The notes under the pieces are model-generated. The model was not told where the DNA came from and did not search any database. It was given only the letters and a program-made list of their open reading frames with translations. Made by a program: the position numbers and the translations under genes. Below are positions 17,123-31,549 of a stretch of DNA of 64,000 bases, in pieces. The number at the start of each line of letters is the position of its first letter. Position 1 is the stretch's first letter. Origin of the DNA: Oscillatoria nigro-viridis PCC 7112 (GTDB lineage Bacteria; Cyanobacteriota; Cyanobacteriia; Cyanobacteriales; Microcoleaceae); assembly GCF_000317475.1 (NCBI RefSeq), contig NC_019729.1, forward strand, positions 248,001 to 312,000, written 5' to 3'.

Positions 17123-18196
17123 ATGAAAGCACTCATCCTCTCTGGCGGCAAAGGAACACGCTTGCGTCCCCTCACCTATACGGGTGCTAAGCAATTGGTT
17201 CCTGTAGCAAATAAGCCGATACTGTGGTACGGAATTGAAGGAATTGTCGCGGCTGGGATTACGGATATTGGGATTATTATTAGTCCCGAAACCGGGGAAG
17301 AGGTGAAGACAAAAACAGGAGATGGATCTCGCTTCGGTGCAAAAATTACTTATATCTTGCAAGCAGAGCCGGCGGGACTCGCTCACGCAGTGAAAATTGC
17401 CAGACCGTTTTTAGGCGATTCTCCCTTTATTATGTATTTGGGAGATAACTTAATTGAAAATCAGTTAGATCCGTTTTTAGAGATTTTTAACAAGCAGAAA
17501 CTAGACGCTCTGATTTTGCTGCGTCCCGTGCCCAATCCCTCGGCTTTTGGTGTAGCAAAAGTTGATAATAAAGGAAGAGTTTTGCAGTTAGTAGAAAAAC
17601 CCAAAGTTCCGCCGTCAAATTTAGCACTGGTGGGAATTTATTTTTTTGCTCCTACTATCCACGAGGCGATCGATCAAATTCAACCTTCGCCTCGGGGCGA
17701 ACTCGAAATTACCGATGCCATTCAACAGCTCATCAATCAGGAAAAACACGTAGAAGCCTGCAATTTAGAGGGTTGGTGGCTGGATACGGGGAAAAAAGAC
17801 GATTTGCTGAGTGCAAACCAAATCATTTTAGATAGCCGTATCGTAGCTTCAACTGAATTAACAGTAGACGCCAAAAGTCAAATTATCGGACGAGTGCAAA
17901 TAGGGGAAGGAACGGAAATCATTAATTCTACAGTTCGCGGGCCAGTGGTAATTGGGGAAAATTGCCGCATTGAAAATTGCTTTATCGGGCCTTACAGCAG
18001 TATTGCCGATCGCGTGACGATGATTGATGCTGATATCGAACACAGTGTAATATTGCAAGGGGCGAAAATAGTTGGCATTCACCAGCGAATTGTTGACAGC
18101 GTGATCGGGCAGCGAGCTCAACTCACAAATGCGCCAGCTCGTCCAAAAGCTCTGCGGTTTCTGATTGGTGATGACAGTCAAATTGAGTTAGCTTAA
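17123..18196 (+). CDS. Long-form glucose-1-phosphate thymidylyltransferase (RmlA/RfbA-like)
   Basis: 357 residues. The nucleotidyltransferase signature GGKGTRLRPLT is at 8-18, with KQLVPVANKPIL and GDNL further on. From about residue 245 a left-handed beta-helix (hexapeptide repeats such as IIGRVQIGEGTEIINSTV) extends the protein, which is the long RmlA-like form rather than the 290-residue short enzyme. It would make an activated sugar (dTDP-glucose or related) for the glycosyltransferases downstream. Exact nucleotide and sugar are not certain. It opens the polysaccharide cluster on the plus strand. Confidence 0.85.
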   Translation: MKALILSGGKGTRLRPLTYTGAKQLVPVANKPILWYGIEGIVAAGITDIGIIISPETGEEVKTKTGDGSRFGAKITYILQAEPAGLAHAVKIARPFLGDSPFIMYLGDNLIENQLDPFLEIFNKQKLDALILLRPVPNPSAFGVAKVDNKGRVLQLVEKPKVPPSNLALVGIYFFAPTIHEAIDQIQPSPRGELEITDAIQQLINQEKHVEACNLEGWWLDTGKKDDLLSANQIILDSRIVASTELTVDAKSQIIGRVQIGEGTEIINSTVRGPVVIGENCRIENCFIGPYSSIADRVTMIDADIEHSVILQGAKIVGIHQRIVDSVIGQRAQLTNAPARPKALRFLIGDDSQIELA

Positions 18197-18256
18197 ATTG
18201 AGATATTGCCAATATCGGAAGCAATAATCCTGATTTAACAAGAGATAAATTTTTTT

Positions 18257-18392
18257 GTGGGTGGGCATCCTGCCCGCCCTTGAACAGGCAAGATGCCTGT
18301 TCCACAATTAATTACAATTATTCACACAGCAAAGATGCCTGTTCACAATTAGTTACAAGGATTGAAACAGCAAAGAAGCCTGTTCCATAATA
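18257..18392. repeat. Repeat region with GGCAAGATGCCTGTTCCAC units
   Basis: Several imperfect copies of a sequence centred on AGGCAAGATGCCTGTTCC, preceded by GTGGGCATCCTGCCCGCCC. The same core is found, multiplied, inside metH at 59781-59888. No gene is visible here. Confidence 0.75.
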
Positions 18393-18425
18393 AGTCATAG
18401 TAAGTTATCTCAAGGAGAGGAAAGT

Positions 18426-18959
18426 TTGCAGTACGAAGAAATACCAACTCAACAGATAATACATAAATTGCGACAAACTTTGGAGCCGCGAATTGGTATT
18501 GCTGAGCAGCCCCTGTTGGGAACAGAAAATAGTGCGCTCGCCCAAAATGAAGATGACGAAGATCTCGCCCTTTTAAAGGCGGGTTTTGACATTTATAATA
18601 TCCCTATTACCTCTTACCAAAGGCGACTGGGTTCCGCAGTAATTGCAGTTAGGAAAATAGTCCGAAAATTGCTCAGACCCGTACTCGAACGTCAAGTTAT
18701 TTACAATTTCGCTAATACCCGCGTCGTGCATACCTTAAGCACACAGTTGCAAAAATTGCAAGAAAATCAACAAACTCTCTTTGAAAAAATTGAATCTGAA
18801 TTCAGCAGCGGATCTCCCGAAGTTACAGCACAGCTTGAGACTCAACAAAGAGCGATCGCAGCTTTTCAGTCGGAAATACAGCAAATTAAAGCAGTGCAGC
18901 AGCAACATACTGCTATTTTAGAGAAGATTACCGCTCAATTGCTCGATCGACAACAATAA
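18426..18959 (+). CDS. Coiled-coil protein of the polysaccharide cluster, function unknown
   Basis: 177 residues. I accept a TTG start because AAGGAGAGG lies 5 bases upstream at ideal spacing and no ATG is available nearby. Residues about 105-177 are a coiled coil with heptads (STQLQKLQENQQTLFEKIES and further). The middle contains ITSYQRRLGSAVIAVRKIVRKLLRPVLERQ, which is like the N-terminal extension seen on methyltransferases and glycosyltransferases of cyanobacterial surface-polysaccharide loci. It may tether or oligomerise the enzymes next to it; that is inference. Confidence 0.65.
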   Translation: MQYEEIPTQQIIHKLRQTLEPRIGIAEQPLLGTENSALAQNEDDEDLALLKAGFDIYNIPITSYQRRLGSAVIAVRKIVRKLLRPVLERQVIYNFANTRVVHTLSTQLQKLQENQQTLFEKIESEFSSGSPEVTAQLETQQRAIAAFQSEIQQIKAVQQQHTAILEKITAQLLDRQQ

Positions 18960-19043
18960 AGCATCAAAGATGACCCAAAATAATTTGGTCACAAGGTCCC
19001 AGATTTATTATTCGCGAGAGCAATTCTTCAATGGTTCAATCAA

Positions 19044-19160
19044 AAATCTAAAACTATTCAATTCCTCAATCTAAAATCCCAAATCCCAAATCGAAAATCG
19101 AATATTCTTCAATCTTTCAATTACTCAATCTAAAATCTAAAATCTAAAATCTAAAATCGA
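19044..19160. repeat. AATCTAAA/TCAATC-type short repeats
   Basis: A stretch of degenerate TCTAAAA and CAATTCCTCAATC units ends in an array of TAAAATC heptamers immediately before the ATG at 19161. No ribosome-binding site stands out between the repeat and the start. Confidence 0.75.
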
Positions 19161-21281
19161 ATGACTGCACTGCCAATATGCTCGTTAATTATAGTCAACT
19201 ATAACGGTTTGCGCCACACGAAAGATTGCTTAAAATCTCTACAAAAACTTGCGTATCCCGAATCGCAACTCGATTTAATTGTAATTGATAATTGTTCTCA
19301 AGACGATTCCGTTAACTCCCTGCGCGAACTATTTCCAAAAGTTCGGATTTTTGTCAATACCGCCAACAATTTTGCTAAAGCGCTCAACCTCGGCATCAGC
19401 GAAGCAAAAGGGCAATATATCGGCTTTCTCAATAACGATGCTACCCTTGACAGTCGCTGGTTAGAGATACTTGTGAAAGTGCTAGAAACTCATAAAAAAA
19501 TAGGTGCGACTAGCGGCAAATTGCTGTTCAAAGACGGGCGAATTAACAGCGCAGGTATTCAGCAATTACCTAATTTTTATTGGCGAGATGTCGGCTTTGG
19601 CGAAAAAGATTCGGGACAGTACGATACAGAACGGGAAGTCGAAGGGCTTTGTTGGGCGGCGGTGCTTTTCCGCAAGGAATGTATCGAAGATGTGGGGCCG
19701 ATAGATGAAGATTTTGTGATGTATTTTGAGGATGTAGAGTTTGCCAAACGCTGCCACAAACGCGGTTGGAAAATGCTTTATACTCCCGCAGCGATAGCCC
19801 ATCACGAATATCGGGGTTCGAGTAAAGGAAGCAAACTTACAGAGTATTTCTGCAACCGCAATCGATTTTTGTATTTGGCGAAACACGAACCTTTGCAATT
19901 AGTCAAAGGAATTCATACTTCGGATTTTTTTACTAACAAGCAGTACGATTTGCTGTTCGAGAGTTTATTTGTAGGGATTAAAAAACTTCTAGATTATCAG
20001 AAACCAGAAATCATTGAAACTGTATTGCCGCAGTTGTCGGAAAAGTTGGCGGTGATTTACAGTCGGATGAAGATCGATCGCATTTTGTCTCGATTGCAAG
20101 TGGTTCGGGGCGATCGCAAAATGTCGATCGCCATTTACGATCACGGACTGCATTTTATCGGCGGCGGTCAAAAATACGTCGCTACCCTGGCCTCGCTGCT
20201 GCAAAATGAATTTGAGATTACTTTTATCGCCAACAAAGCAGTTGCTATTTCCGACTTAGAATCGTGGTACGGACTCAACCTTTCAGGATGCCAAATTAAA
20301 ATTATTCCCTTGGCGTTTTACGAGAAACGCGGAATGCAGTGCATCGATTCCAGCATCATCGTGGAGGATATGGAAAATCCCTTTGATGAAATTGCCAGAG
20401 AAAGCAAAAACTACGATATTTTTATCAACGCCAACCAACTGGAAAAAGTTAAACCGCTGTCGCCTATCTCAATATTTTTCTGCCACTTTCCCAATACCTT
20501 CCGCAACCGTCACTTTGCTGTCGATGATTACACTTTTATTATTGCCAACAGTCAATTTACTGTTAAGTGGTTGGAGAAACGCTGGAACCTACAGCCAACT
20601 TTTCTGCTTTATCCGCCGATAGAAATGGCAACAGTTAAAGTGCCGAAAGAAAAAATTATTTTGGCTGTGGGACAGTTTGAAGCTGGGGGAACAAAAAAGC
20701 AAATTGAACTAATTCAAGCTTTCCGCAGTTTGCTAGCGGATTATCCCGAAGAATTCCAAGGATGGCGGCTAGTTTTAGCCGGCAGCAGTATTCCGAAAAA
20801 TCCTTATTTAAAGACGGTTCAGAATTTATTGAAGCAAGATTCAAGGGCGATCGAGCTAAAAGTCAATGCTGACTTCGATGAGGTAAAATCGCTTTATGCT
20901 AGAGCGAGTATATTTTGGCACGGCTGCGGTTTGGGTGAAGTCAATCCTCAAAGATTTGAGCATTTCGGGATGGCGACTGTCGAAGCAATGCAAAATAGTT
21001 GTGCTCCTATTGTTTTCAACGGCGGCGGCCAACCGGAAATTGTCGAACACGGGCGATCGGGCTTTTTGTTCAATACCGTTGAGGAACTTTGCCAGCATTC
21101 ACATCAACTAATTGTTAATCCCGATTTGCTAGCAGAACTTCAAACTGGTGCACAGCAGCGCAGTCAGAACTTTAGACTTGCACGTTTCGACAAAAAAGTC
21201 AAGAGTTTTTTTGAGATTATTCACCAAGAATATGCTACAATTCGGCTGCCGAATCCTGCCGATATAGCTCAAATGCTCTAG
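19161..21281 (+). CDS. Two-domain glycosyltransferase (GT2 plus GT-B/GT4-like)
   Basis: 706 residues. Residues 1 to about 270 are a GT2 (rhamnosyl/WbbL-like) domain: CSLIIVNYNG, VIDNCSQDDS, FLNNDATLD and MYFEDVEFAKRC. From about residue 320 a GT-B domain begins (SIAIYDHGLHFIGGGQKYVA) and ends with EHFGMATVEAMQNSCAPIVF, where the E-x7-E signature of GT4 is seen, and GGGQPEIVEHGRSGFLF. One polypeptide could add two successive sugars to an O-antigen, S-layer glycan or exopolysaccharide. It is cytoplasmic or peripheral, with no transmembrane segment. The neighbours (RmlA-like enzyme, two GT4 enzymes) fit the same pathway. Confidence 0.85.
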   Translation: MTALPICSLIIVNYNGLRHTKDCLKSLQKLAYPESQLDLIVIDNCSQDDSVNSLRELFPKVRIFVNTANNFAKALNLGISEAKGQYIGFLNNDATLDSRWLEILVKVLETHKKIGATSGKLLFKDGRINSAGIQQLPNFYWRDVGFGEKDSGQYDTEREVEGLCWAAVLFRKECIEDVGPIDEDFVMYFEDVEFAKRCHKRGWKMLYTPAAIAHHEYRGSSKGSKLTEYFCNRNRFLYLAKHEPLQLVKGIHTSDFFTNKQYDLLFESLFVGIKKLLDYQKPEIIETVLPQLSEKLAVIYSRMKIDRILSRLQVVRGDRKMSIAIYDHGLHFIGGGQKYVATLASLLQNEFEITFIANKAVAISDLESWYGLNLSGCQIKIIPLAFYEKRGMQCIDSSIIVEDMENPFDEIARESKNYDIFINANQLEKVKPLSPISIFFCHFPNTFRNRHFAVDDYTFIIANSQFTVKWLEKRWNLQPTFLLYPPIEMATVKVPKEKIILAVGQFEAGGTKKQIELIQAFRSLLADYPEEFQGWRLVLAGSSIPKNPYLKTVQNLLKQDSRAIELKVNADFDEVKSLYARASIFWHGCGLGEVNPQRFEHFGMATVEAMQNSCAPIVFNGGGQPEIVEHGRSGFLFNTVEELCQHSHQLIVNPDLLAELQTGAQQRSQNFRLARFDKKVKSFFEIIHQEYATIRLPNPADIAQML

Positions 21282-21304
21282 AGCGATCGCGATCGATAAA
21301 TTGC

Positions 21305-21368
21305 GTAGGGGCGGGTTTTACCAACAAGATTTAATAATTACAAATAATTTATATAAACCCGCTCTACA
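21305..21368. repeat. Dispersed repeat, GTAGGGGCGGGTTTT family
   Basis: Starts GTAGGGGCGGGTTTTACCAA and ends ATAAACCCGCTC, so its ends pair as an imperfect hairpin. Other copies: 33314-33374, 33461-33513, 37285-37346 and 56339-56400. Confidence 0.75.
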
Positions 21369-21528
21369 CCGCCAATAACTTACATGAAATCTGACTTCTG
21401 TGCAACCATAAAAATGTACATTGTGATGGTTCGTTGGCTGGGTATGGTTTAGGATATTATGGGTTTTAGGCAATTATTTTTGGTGAAACCCGCCAATACA
21501 ATTGGGAGAAATTCTATTACATAAAATC

Positions 21529-22599
21529 ATGTCTAATTCACTGTTAATCAATTTGTCCTTTTTAACACCCGAACCAACGGGAATCGGAACTTACGCCGCT
21601 AATCTTTTCCCGCAACTGCAACAGCTAGAACCCACATTACTCGCTTCCCAGCAAATTGACAATTATACTTGCTATCAAATTCCCGAAACTCTGACACCGG
21701 ATCGAGGGCTGAAAGGACAAATTAACAGGCTGCTGTGGACTCAATTTAAATTACCTAAAATTTACAAAAAATTGCAATCAAGCCTGATATTTTCCCCAAT
21801 TCCAGAAGCGCCTTTGTATTCTGGCAGTCGCTACATCGTCACTGTTCACGATTTAATCCCTTTGCGATTTCCCCAACGCTTTTCTCGCTTAACCGCTTAT
21901 TTTCGCTACTACATACCGCAGGTTTTGAGGCAAGCAGAACACATTATTTGCGATTCTCAAGCAACGGCGGCGGATGTTGCTAACTTTTTCCAAATTCCGC
22001 ATAAAAAGATGACCGCAATTCCCCTAGCTTGCGATAATATTAATTTTAGATATCTCGACTTGCCAACCAAAAACTATTTTCTTTATACTGGCCGACACGA
22101 TCCTTATAAAAACTTAGAAAGATTAATTGCTGCATTTGCGAGTTTGCCCGATCGCGCAAATTGCGAATTGTGGCTAGCTGGGCCTCCCAATGCCTACACG
22201 CCGCAGTTGACAGCACAAGTTGAACAATTAGGTTTACAATCTGTGGTAAAGTTTCTCGGTTACGTTCCCTATTCTCAATTGCCCGTACTGATGAATCAGG
22301 CGATCGCCCTAGTTTTTCCCACACTTTGGGAAGGATTCGGCTTACCAATTTTAGAAGCAATGGCTTGCGGCACACCCGTCATCACATCCAACCTGTCATC
22401 AATGCCAGAAGTAGCCGGAGATGCCGCATTATTAGTCAATCCTTACAGCATCGGAGAAATAGCCGAAGCCATGCAAACACTAGCTACAGATTCAAAAGTG
22501 CGATCGAACTTAAAAACAGCTAGTTTAGCCAGATCGTCTCAATTTAGCTGGCACAAAACCGGAACAGCAACCGCCAACATCTTACAACAATACCTTTAA
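21529..22599 (+). CDS. GT4-family glycosyltransferase, paralogue 1
   Basis: 356 residues from ATG 21529; an in-frame TTG nine codons upstream is less likely. GT-B fold with N-terminal [32 protein letters not shown], the donor-site [10 protein letters not shown] and the E-x7-E motif [20 protein letters not shown]. It belongs to the mannosyltransferase-type GT4 enzymes that use nucleotide-sugar donors and retain configuration. It is closely related over its full length to the next gene, so the pair arose by tandem duplication. Confidence 0.88.
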   Translation: MSNSLLINLSFLTPEPTGIGTYAANLFPQLQQLEPTLLASQQIDNYTCYQIPETLTPDRGLKGQINRLLWTQFKLPKIYKKLQSSLIFSPIPEAPLYSGSRYIVTVHDLIPLRFPQRFSRLTAYFRYYIPQVLRQAEHIICDSQATAADVANFFQIPHKKMTAIPLACDNINFRYLDLPTKNYFLYTGRHDPYKNLERLIAAFASLPDRANCELWLAGPPNAYTPQLTAQVEQLGLQSVVKFLGYVPYSQLPVLMNQAIALVFPTLWEGFGLPILEAMACGTPVITSNLSSMPEVAGDAALLVNPYSIGEIAEAMQTLATDSKVRSNLKTASLARSSQFSWHKTGTATANILQQYL

Positions 22600-22686
22600 A
22601 TCTTCCCTCTCTTCCTCTCTGCGCCCTCTGCGCCCTCTGCGGTAAAAAAAAATCCCACCCAAAAACCGCAATCTACATATTATCCC

Positions 22687-23769
22687 ATGCCCAATCCCCA
22701 ATCCAACCTGCTCATCAACCTCTCCTTCCTAATTTCCAAACCAACCGGCTTAGCCATCTACGCTAAAAACCTATTTCCCCACCTAAAATCCCTCAACCCA
22801 ACATTACTAACAGCAGAAAAATTTCCCAATAACAACTGCTACCAAATCCCCGGCAACCTAACACCAGAACAAGGAACCAAAGGACACATCAACCGATTGC
22901 TGTGGACACAAACCCAACTCCCCAAAATTTACAAACAGCTAAAATCTAACCTGTTATTTTCCCCAATTCCCGAAGCTCCTCTATTTGCAGGTTGCCGCTA
23001 TATAATTACAGTACATGACTTGATAGCGCTGCGATTTCCCCGCCGCTTCGATCCTCTGACACCTTACCACCGCTACTACATTCCCCAAGTGTTGCGGCAG
23101 GCTCAACACGTCATCTGCGACTCGGAAGCAACTGCTAAAGATATCAATAATTTTTGCAATATTCCTACTAATTTAATTACGCCAATTTTCCCCGGATACG
23201 ATACCAGTTTTTTCCGTTTTTTAGACTTGCCAACAAACAATTATTTTCTTTATATCGGCCGCCACAACCCCTATAAAAACGTGCAGCGAGTTGTAGCAGC
23301 CTTTGCTGCTTTGCCTCATAATTCCGAGTACGAATTGTGGATAGCAGGTTCGGAAGACAAACGCTATACGCCGCTGCTGAAGGGGCAGGTTCAAGAATTG
23401 GGATTGTTCGATCGAGTAAAATTCCTAGATTACCTCCCCGCGGCCGACTTGCCCAAAGTCATCAACCAAGCGATCGCCCTGGTTTTCCCCAGTCTTTGGG
23501 AAGGATTCGGCCTCCCCGTGCTGGAAGCAATGGGCTGCGGCACTCCTGTCATCACCTCTAACCTGTCTTCAATGCCCGAAGTGGCGGGGGGTGCAGCATT
23601 ATTAGTCAACCCCTACAGCGTCGAGGAAATTGCCTCTGCTATGCAAGAGCTTGCAGTCGATGCCAAAGTTCGATCGCACTTGCGGGATCTCGGTTTAGCC
23701 AGAGCAAAACAATTTAGCTGGGAAAAAACAGGCCTGGAAACTGCTGCGATTCTCGATCGATATCTTTAA
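22687..23769 (+). CDS. GT4-family glycosyltransferase, paralogue 2
   Basis: 360 residues. Same architecture as the preceding gene, with shared blocks such as [28 protein letters not shown] and [20 protein letters not shown]. Differences concentrate in the acceptor-binding N-terminal half and around residues 160-180 ([20 protein letters not shown] against [18 protein letters not shown]), so acceptor specificity may have diverged. It is 87 bases downstream and probably cotranscribed. Purine-rich simple repeats follow the stop. Confidence 0.88.
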   Translation: MPNPQSNLLINLSFLISKPTGLAIYAKNLFPHLKSLNPTLLTAEKFPNNNCYQIPGNLTPEQGTKGHINRLLWTQTQLPKIYKQLKSNLLFSPIPEAPLFAGCRYIITVHDLIALRFPRRFDPLTPYHRYYIPQVLRQAQHVICDSEATAKDINNFCNIPTNLITPIFPGYDTSFFRFLDLPTNNYFLYIGRHNPYKNVQRVVAAFAALPHNSEYELWIAGSEDKRYTPLLKGQVQELGLFDRVKFLDYLPAADLPKVINQAIALVFPSLWEGFGLPVLEAMGCGTPVITSNLSSMPEVAGGAALLVNPYSVEEIASAMQELAVDAKVRSHLRDLGLARAKQFSWEKTGLETAAILDRYL

Positions 23770-23988
23770 CGAAGGAAGTTCGGCAACGGATTCGGTAACG
23801 GATGTAACGGATGTCGAGAAGAAGGAAGAGGGAAGTTCGGCAACGGATTCGCTCCACGGATGTAAAGGATGGAAGAAGGAAGAGGGAAGAGGGAAGAAGT
23901 CAGTAGGCCGATTTAATGACCAATGCCCCATGCCCCATGCCCAATTCCCACTCCTCCGGCCAGCCTAAGTTAGGGACTGTAGCCCCTT

Positions 23989-24108
23989 TTACTTGTTGAT
24001 ACCCAACTGATCGCCACGCTTGTACTGCTGATAAGCAGCAAAAAACAGCCCCGACAGAGTAACAAAGATTAGACCCAGAACAATACCTGAAAGCAGCGGT
24101 TCTACCAT
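23989..24108 (-). CDS. petG: Cytochrome b6-f complex subunit 5
   Basis: 39 residues, too short for routine gene lists. The sequence runs [20 protein letters not shown], then [19 protein letters not shown]: one transmembrane helix and the conserved basic tail of PetG. PetG is needed for stability of the b6-f complex in the thylakoid membrane. GGAG lies six bases upstream of the ATG. It is divergent from the cytochrome c gene across a 180-base spacer. Confidence 0.97.
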   Translation of the reverse strand: MVEPLLSGIVLGLIFVTLSGLFFAAYQQYKRGDQLGINK

Positions 24109-24288
24109 GAGATCTCCTTAACGTTAAGATTTAACAACCTATTTTTAATATTACCAGCACTTACACAGATGAATTTTCCGAAAAACGCCCTTCCGAGAGT
24201 ATTAGATCTTGCTCTCCCCGCTGCGAACGATTAAGCTATGTTATGAGAAATAAATTTTCTTGTAGATACTATTTTTTATTGAACTCCT

Positions 24289-24669
24289 TTGAATAACCAA
24301 TTTGCCAGGAATGAAATTAAAAACCCGATCGAGCGACTTGCCATATTTGCGCTAGCGGTGTTGCTTGCCATCATCTTGGCGACGATCGCAATTCGTCACT
24401 TTCAAGTCGCCGATCCTTACGTCAAAAGCGTACTATCCCTCACGGGCAACCCGTTTCAGGGTTCCGCCATCTTTCAAATGAACTGTGCGGGTTGTCACAT
24501 CTCCGTTTCAGACAGTCAAGTCGGGCCCAATTTGCACGGAGTTTCCGAGCGCAAATCCGAATTCGATCTGATCCGGCAAGTAACCAGCGGGCAAACCCCA
24601 CCAATGCCGCAGTTTCAACCGAGTCCGCAAGAAATGGCCGACTTGCTGAAATATCTCGAACAAATTTGA
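24289..24669 (+). CDS. cytM: Membrane-anchored cytochrome c, CytM type
   Basis: 126 residues with a TTG start (no ATG precedes the hydrophobic segment). One N-terminal helix (LAIFALAVLLAIILATIAI) is an uncleaved anchor or signal. One haem site CAGCH follows the stretch GNPFQGSAIFQMN, and the axial Met is in TPPMPQFQPSPQEMADLL. This C-terminal pattern is that of cyanobacterial cytochrome cM, a low-potential c-type cytochrome implicated in electron-flow control under heterotrophic or stress conditions. Length is slightly above the usual 100-110 residues because of the N-terminus. Confidence 0.85.
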   Translation: MNNQFARNEIKNPIERLAIFALAVLLAIILATIAIRHFQVADPYVKSVLSLTGNPFQGSAIFQMNCAGCHISVSDSQVGPNLHGVSERKSEFDLIRQVTSGQTPPMPQFQPSPQEMADLLKYLEQI

Positions 24670-24708
24670 CCAAAGAAGGGGAACGGAATTCGTTCCCCTT
24701 CTTTGGTC
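24668..24708 (+). terminator. Long perfect palindrome after cytM
   Basis: GACCAAAGAAGGGGAACG and its complement CGTTCCCCTTCTTTGGTC flank a 5-base loop; the stem begins inside the cytM stop codon. It is very likely a transcription terminator or mRNA-stabilising hairpin, although no T tract follows. Confidence 0.7.
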
Positions 24709-24737
24709 GAGCCTCGAAACCCATGCTTAGGAATGAG

Positions 24738-24849
24738 AATTAAATAACTTCCACTCTTGAAAGTGGGATGGGCCTATGAGCCCGTCCTTTTTGAAGTGGC
24801 TATAAGAGCCCATCCCACAACAACAATTAAAATTGTAAGTTATTTAATT
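24738..24849. repeat. MITE-like element of 112 bp
   Basis: Outer arms AATTAAATAACTT (24738-24750) and AAGTTATTTAATT (24837-24849) are perfect inverted repeats. Inside is a second pair GGGATGGGC/GCCCATCCC. No coding potential. It could fold into a long hairpin. Confidence 0.65.
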
Positions 24850-24945
24850 CGCGATCCTTAGAGGCTCTGCTTCTCGGTAGTGCCTCTAAGCTGGGACGGC
24901 AGGCAAGTGTATGCTCGGTTTTAACTGCCGAGTTTTATCTGCGGA

Positions 24946-30282
<5,337 letters not shown>

Positions 30283-30291
30283 GTTCAAATT

Positions 30292-30296
30292 CTCCT
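30292..30296 (-). promoter_or_regulatory. Ribosome-binding site that fixes the GTG start of the giant RTX protein
   Basis: AGGAG on the minus strand, nine bases before GTG at 30282. DUF4347 proteins typically begin shortly before the IVFADS-like strand, which agrees with this start and not with the ATG at 30438. Confidence 0.7.
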
Positions 30297-30374
30297 GGTA
30301 CACACACACATCAAATTCATAGCACAAAGCAAGCGCAGCAACGATCGAGCTTTTTCCGGTGACTGCGGATGAGA

Positions 30375-30425
30375 GTCGTTGGCGAAGCCCGCCCCTACGG
30401 GGGCTACGCCAACGAAGAGGATCGC
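30375..30425 (-). repeat. 51-bp inverted repeat, copy 1
   Basis: Contains GGCGAAGCCCGCCCCTACGG followed by GGGCTACGCCAACGAAGAGG. It matches the reverse complement of 30738-30788 with a single visible mismatch. It lies upstream of the giant gene's GTG start. Confidence 0.85.
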
Positions 30426-30737
30426 CCCTAACTTTCACCTAAATTGAATATTGACAAAAACTTTTTTTTATGCTCCCCTGCCCTAACTGAGTTAGTTTGA
30501 TTGTTTAGAAGTTTTAAAGGGGGATATTGTTCCGGCTGTTACAACAATGTTGGAGAAGACTTGCGCGCTGTTTATTGATATACCAGAGATGGATAAAATA
30601 CCAGATTTTATGAAAATTGTCAATCGAATAATGAACCGATCGCGATCGATATTTGTTAGTCAAGAGTCATCAGTCACGGTTATTAGCTTTAAGCTGATAT
30701 TATTGGGTAGTTGTTGGCTGCTAAACGATCTGTATGT

Positions 30738-30788
30738 GCGATCCTCTTCGTTGGCGTAGCCCCCGTAGGGGCGGGCTTCGCTAACGAC
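30738..30788 (+). repeat. 51-bp inverted repeat, copy 2
   Basis: Inverted copy of 30375-30425, 312 bases away. The two copies could pair into a large stem or promote inversion of the intervening DNA, which holds the upstream region of the giant gene. Confidence 0.85.
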
Positions 30789-30807
30789 CAACCGCCATCA
30801 AATTTGT

Positions 30808-30865
30808 TGGTAGTGAGGAATGCAAGTCCTGTGAGTTTTATGAGGACTTGCATTCCTCACTACCA
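30808..30865. repeat. Perfect 23-nt inverted repeat
   Basis: TGGTAGTGAGGAATGCAAGT continues to CCT at 30830 and returns inverted at 30843-30865 around a 12-base loop. Related sequences occur at 15576-15625 and near 48385. The 30439-31036 interval contains no supported gene. Confidence 0.75.
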
Positions 30866-31036
30866 AAGTTAGAACAGTTATTTTACAGGATATAGATAGG
30901 ACTGATAAATGCTGACTCATGACTAATATTTCTGGACACTATTATACTCAATAAACCGGGAAGAGGAAAGAAAATTTGGCGTGGCAGTCCAGAATATTAA
31001 CTCCTCTTCCACTTGGGTGCATCCAAGACTCACTAA

Positions 31037-31396
31037 TTACCAAGTTTCTTCATCGGGATTATTGGAATTGCTCCAGATTTCCACATCTAAATCATTGAGA
31101 TACATCAGAGCCGTTTCAATCTGTTTACTTGTACCGTTCAGTTCCAAGTCAAACCAACCGTCATCTAAAGTTTTGACACCCAACAAAGCCGCATTAAAAT
31201 TCACCGTCAAACCGTATTCAGAAATCAGGTTAGAGATCACGGGTTCCTGATGGTATTCTTTAGGAACACGAATGCGGATGCGGGTTTGAGTTGGTCTGCT
31301 GTCACCACTATCAGAGTGGGGAATATCTGATTCTTGGGTTCTGTGAAAATCGCCGATGGCCTCAAATTCAGATTCGCTAGTGTTGTGAGCTAACAT
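31037..31396 (-). CDS. Stand-alone NIL-domain protein
   Basis: 119 residues. After a variable N-terminus of about 35 residues, the NIL/ACT-like ligand-binding domain is seen: TRIRIRVPKEYHQEPVISNL, GLTVNFNAALLGV and DGWFDLELNGTSKQIETALMYL. NIL domains regulate methionine ABC transporters when fused to MetN. Free-standing cyanobacterial versions are encoded beside sulfate-transport genes, as here, which suggests sensing of a sulfur compound. It follows cysW by 153 bases and is likely in the same transcript. Confidence 0.85.
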   Translation of the reverse strand: MLAHNTSESEFEAIGDFHRTQESDIPHSDSGDSRPTQTRIRIRVPKEYHQEPVISNLISEYGLTVNFNAALLGVKTLDDGWFDLELNGTSKQIETALMYLNDLDVEIWSNSNNPDEETW

Positions 31397-31549
31397 TTGG
31401 GACTCCTAATTTTTGTCTTAGTTTACACTTTCCACCCATATTTTGTAGGTGGGTCGCTGTGAGATTTTCGAGCTTGAAACCAGATTGTCGATAGCGATGC
31501 ACCATACTAATAACTAACAATTTCGCACCTACAGCCTAATGACTGATGA

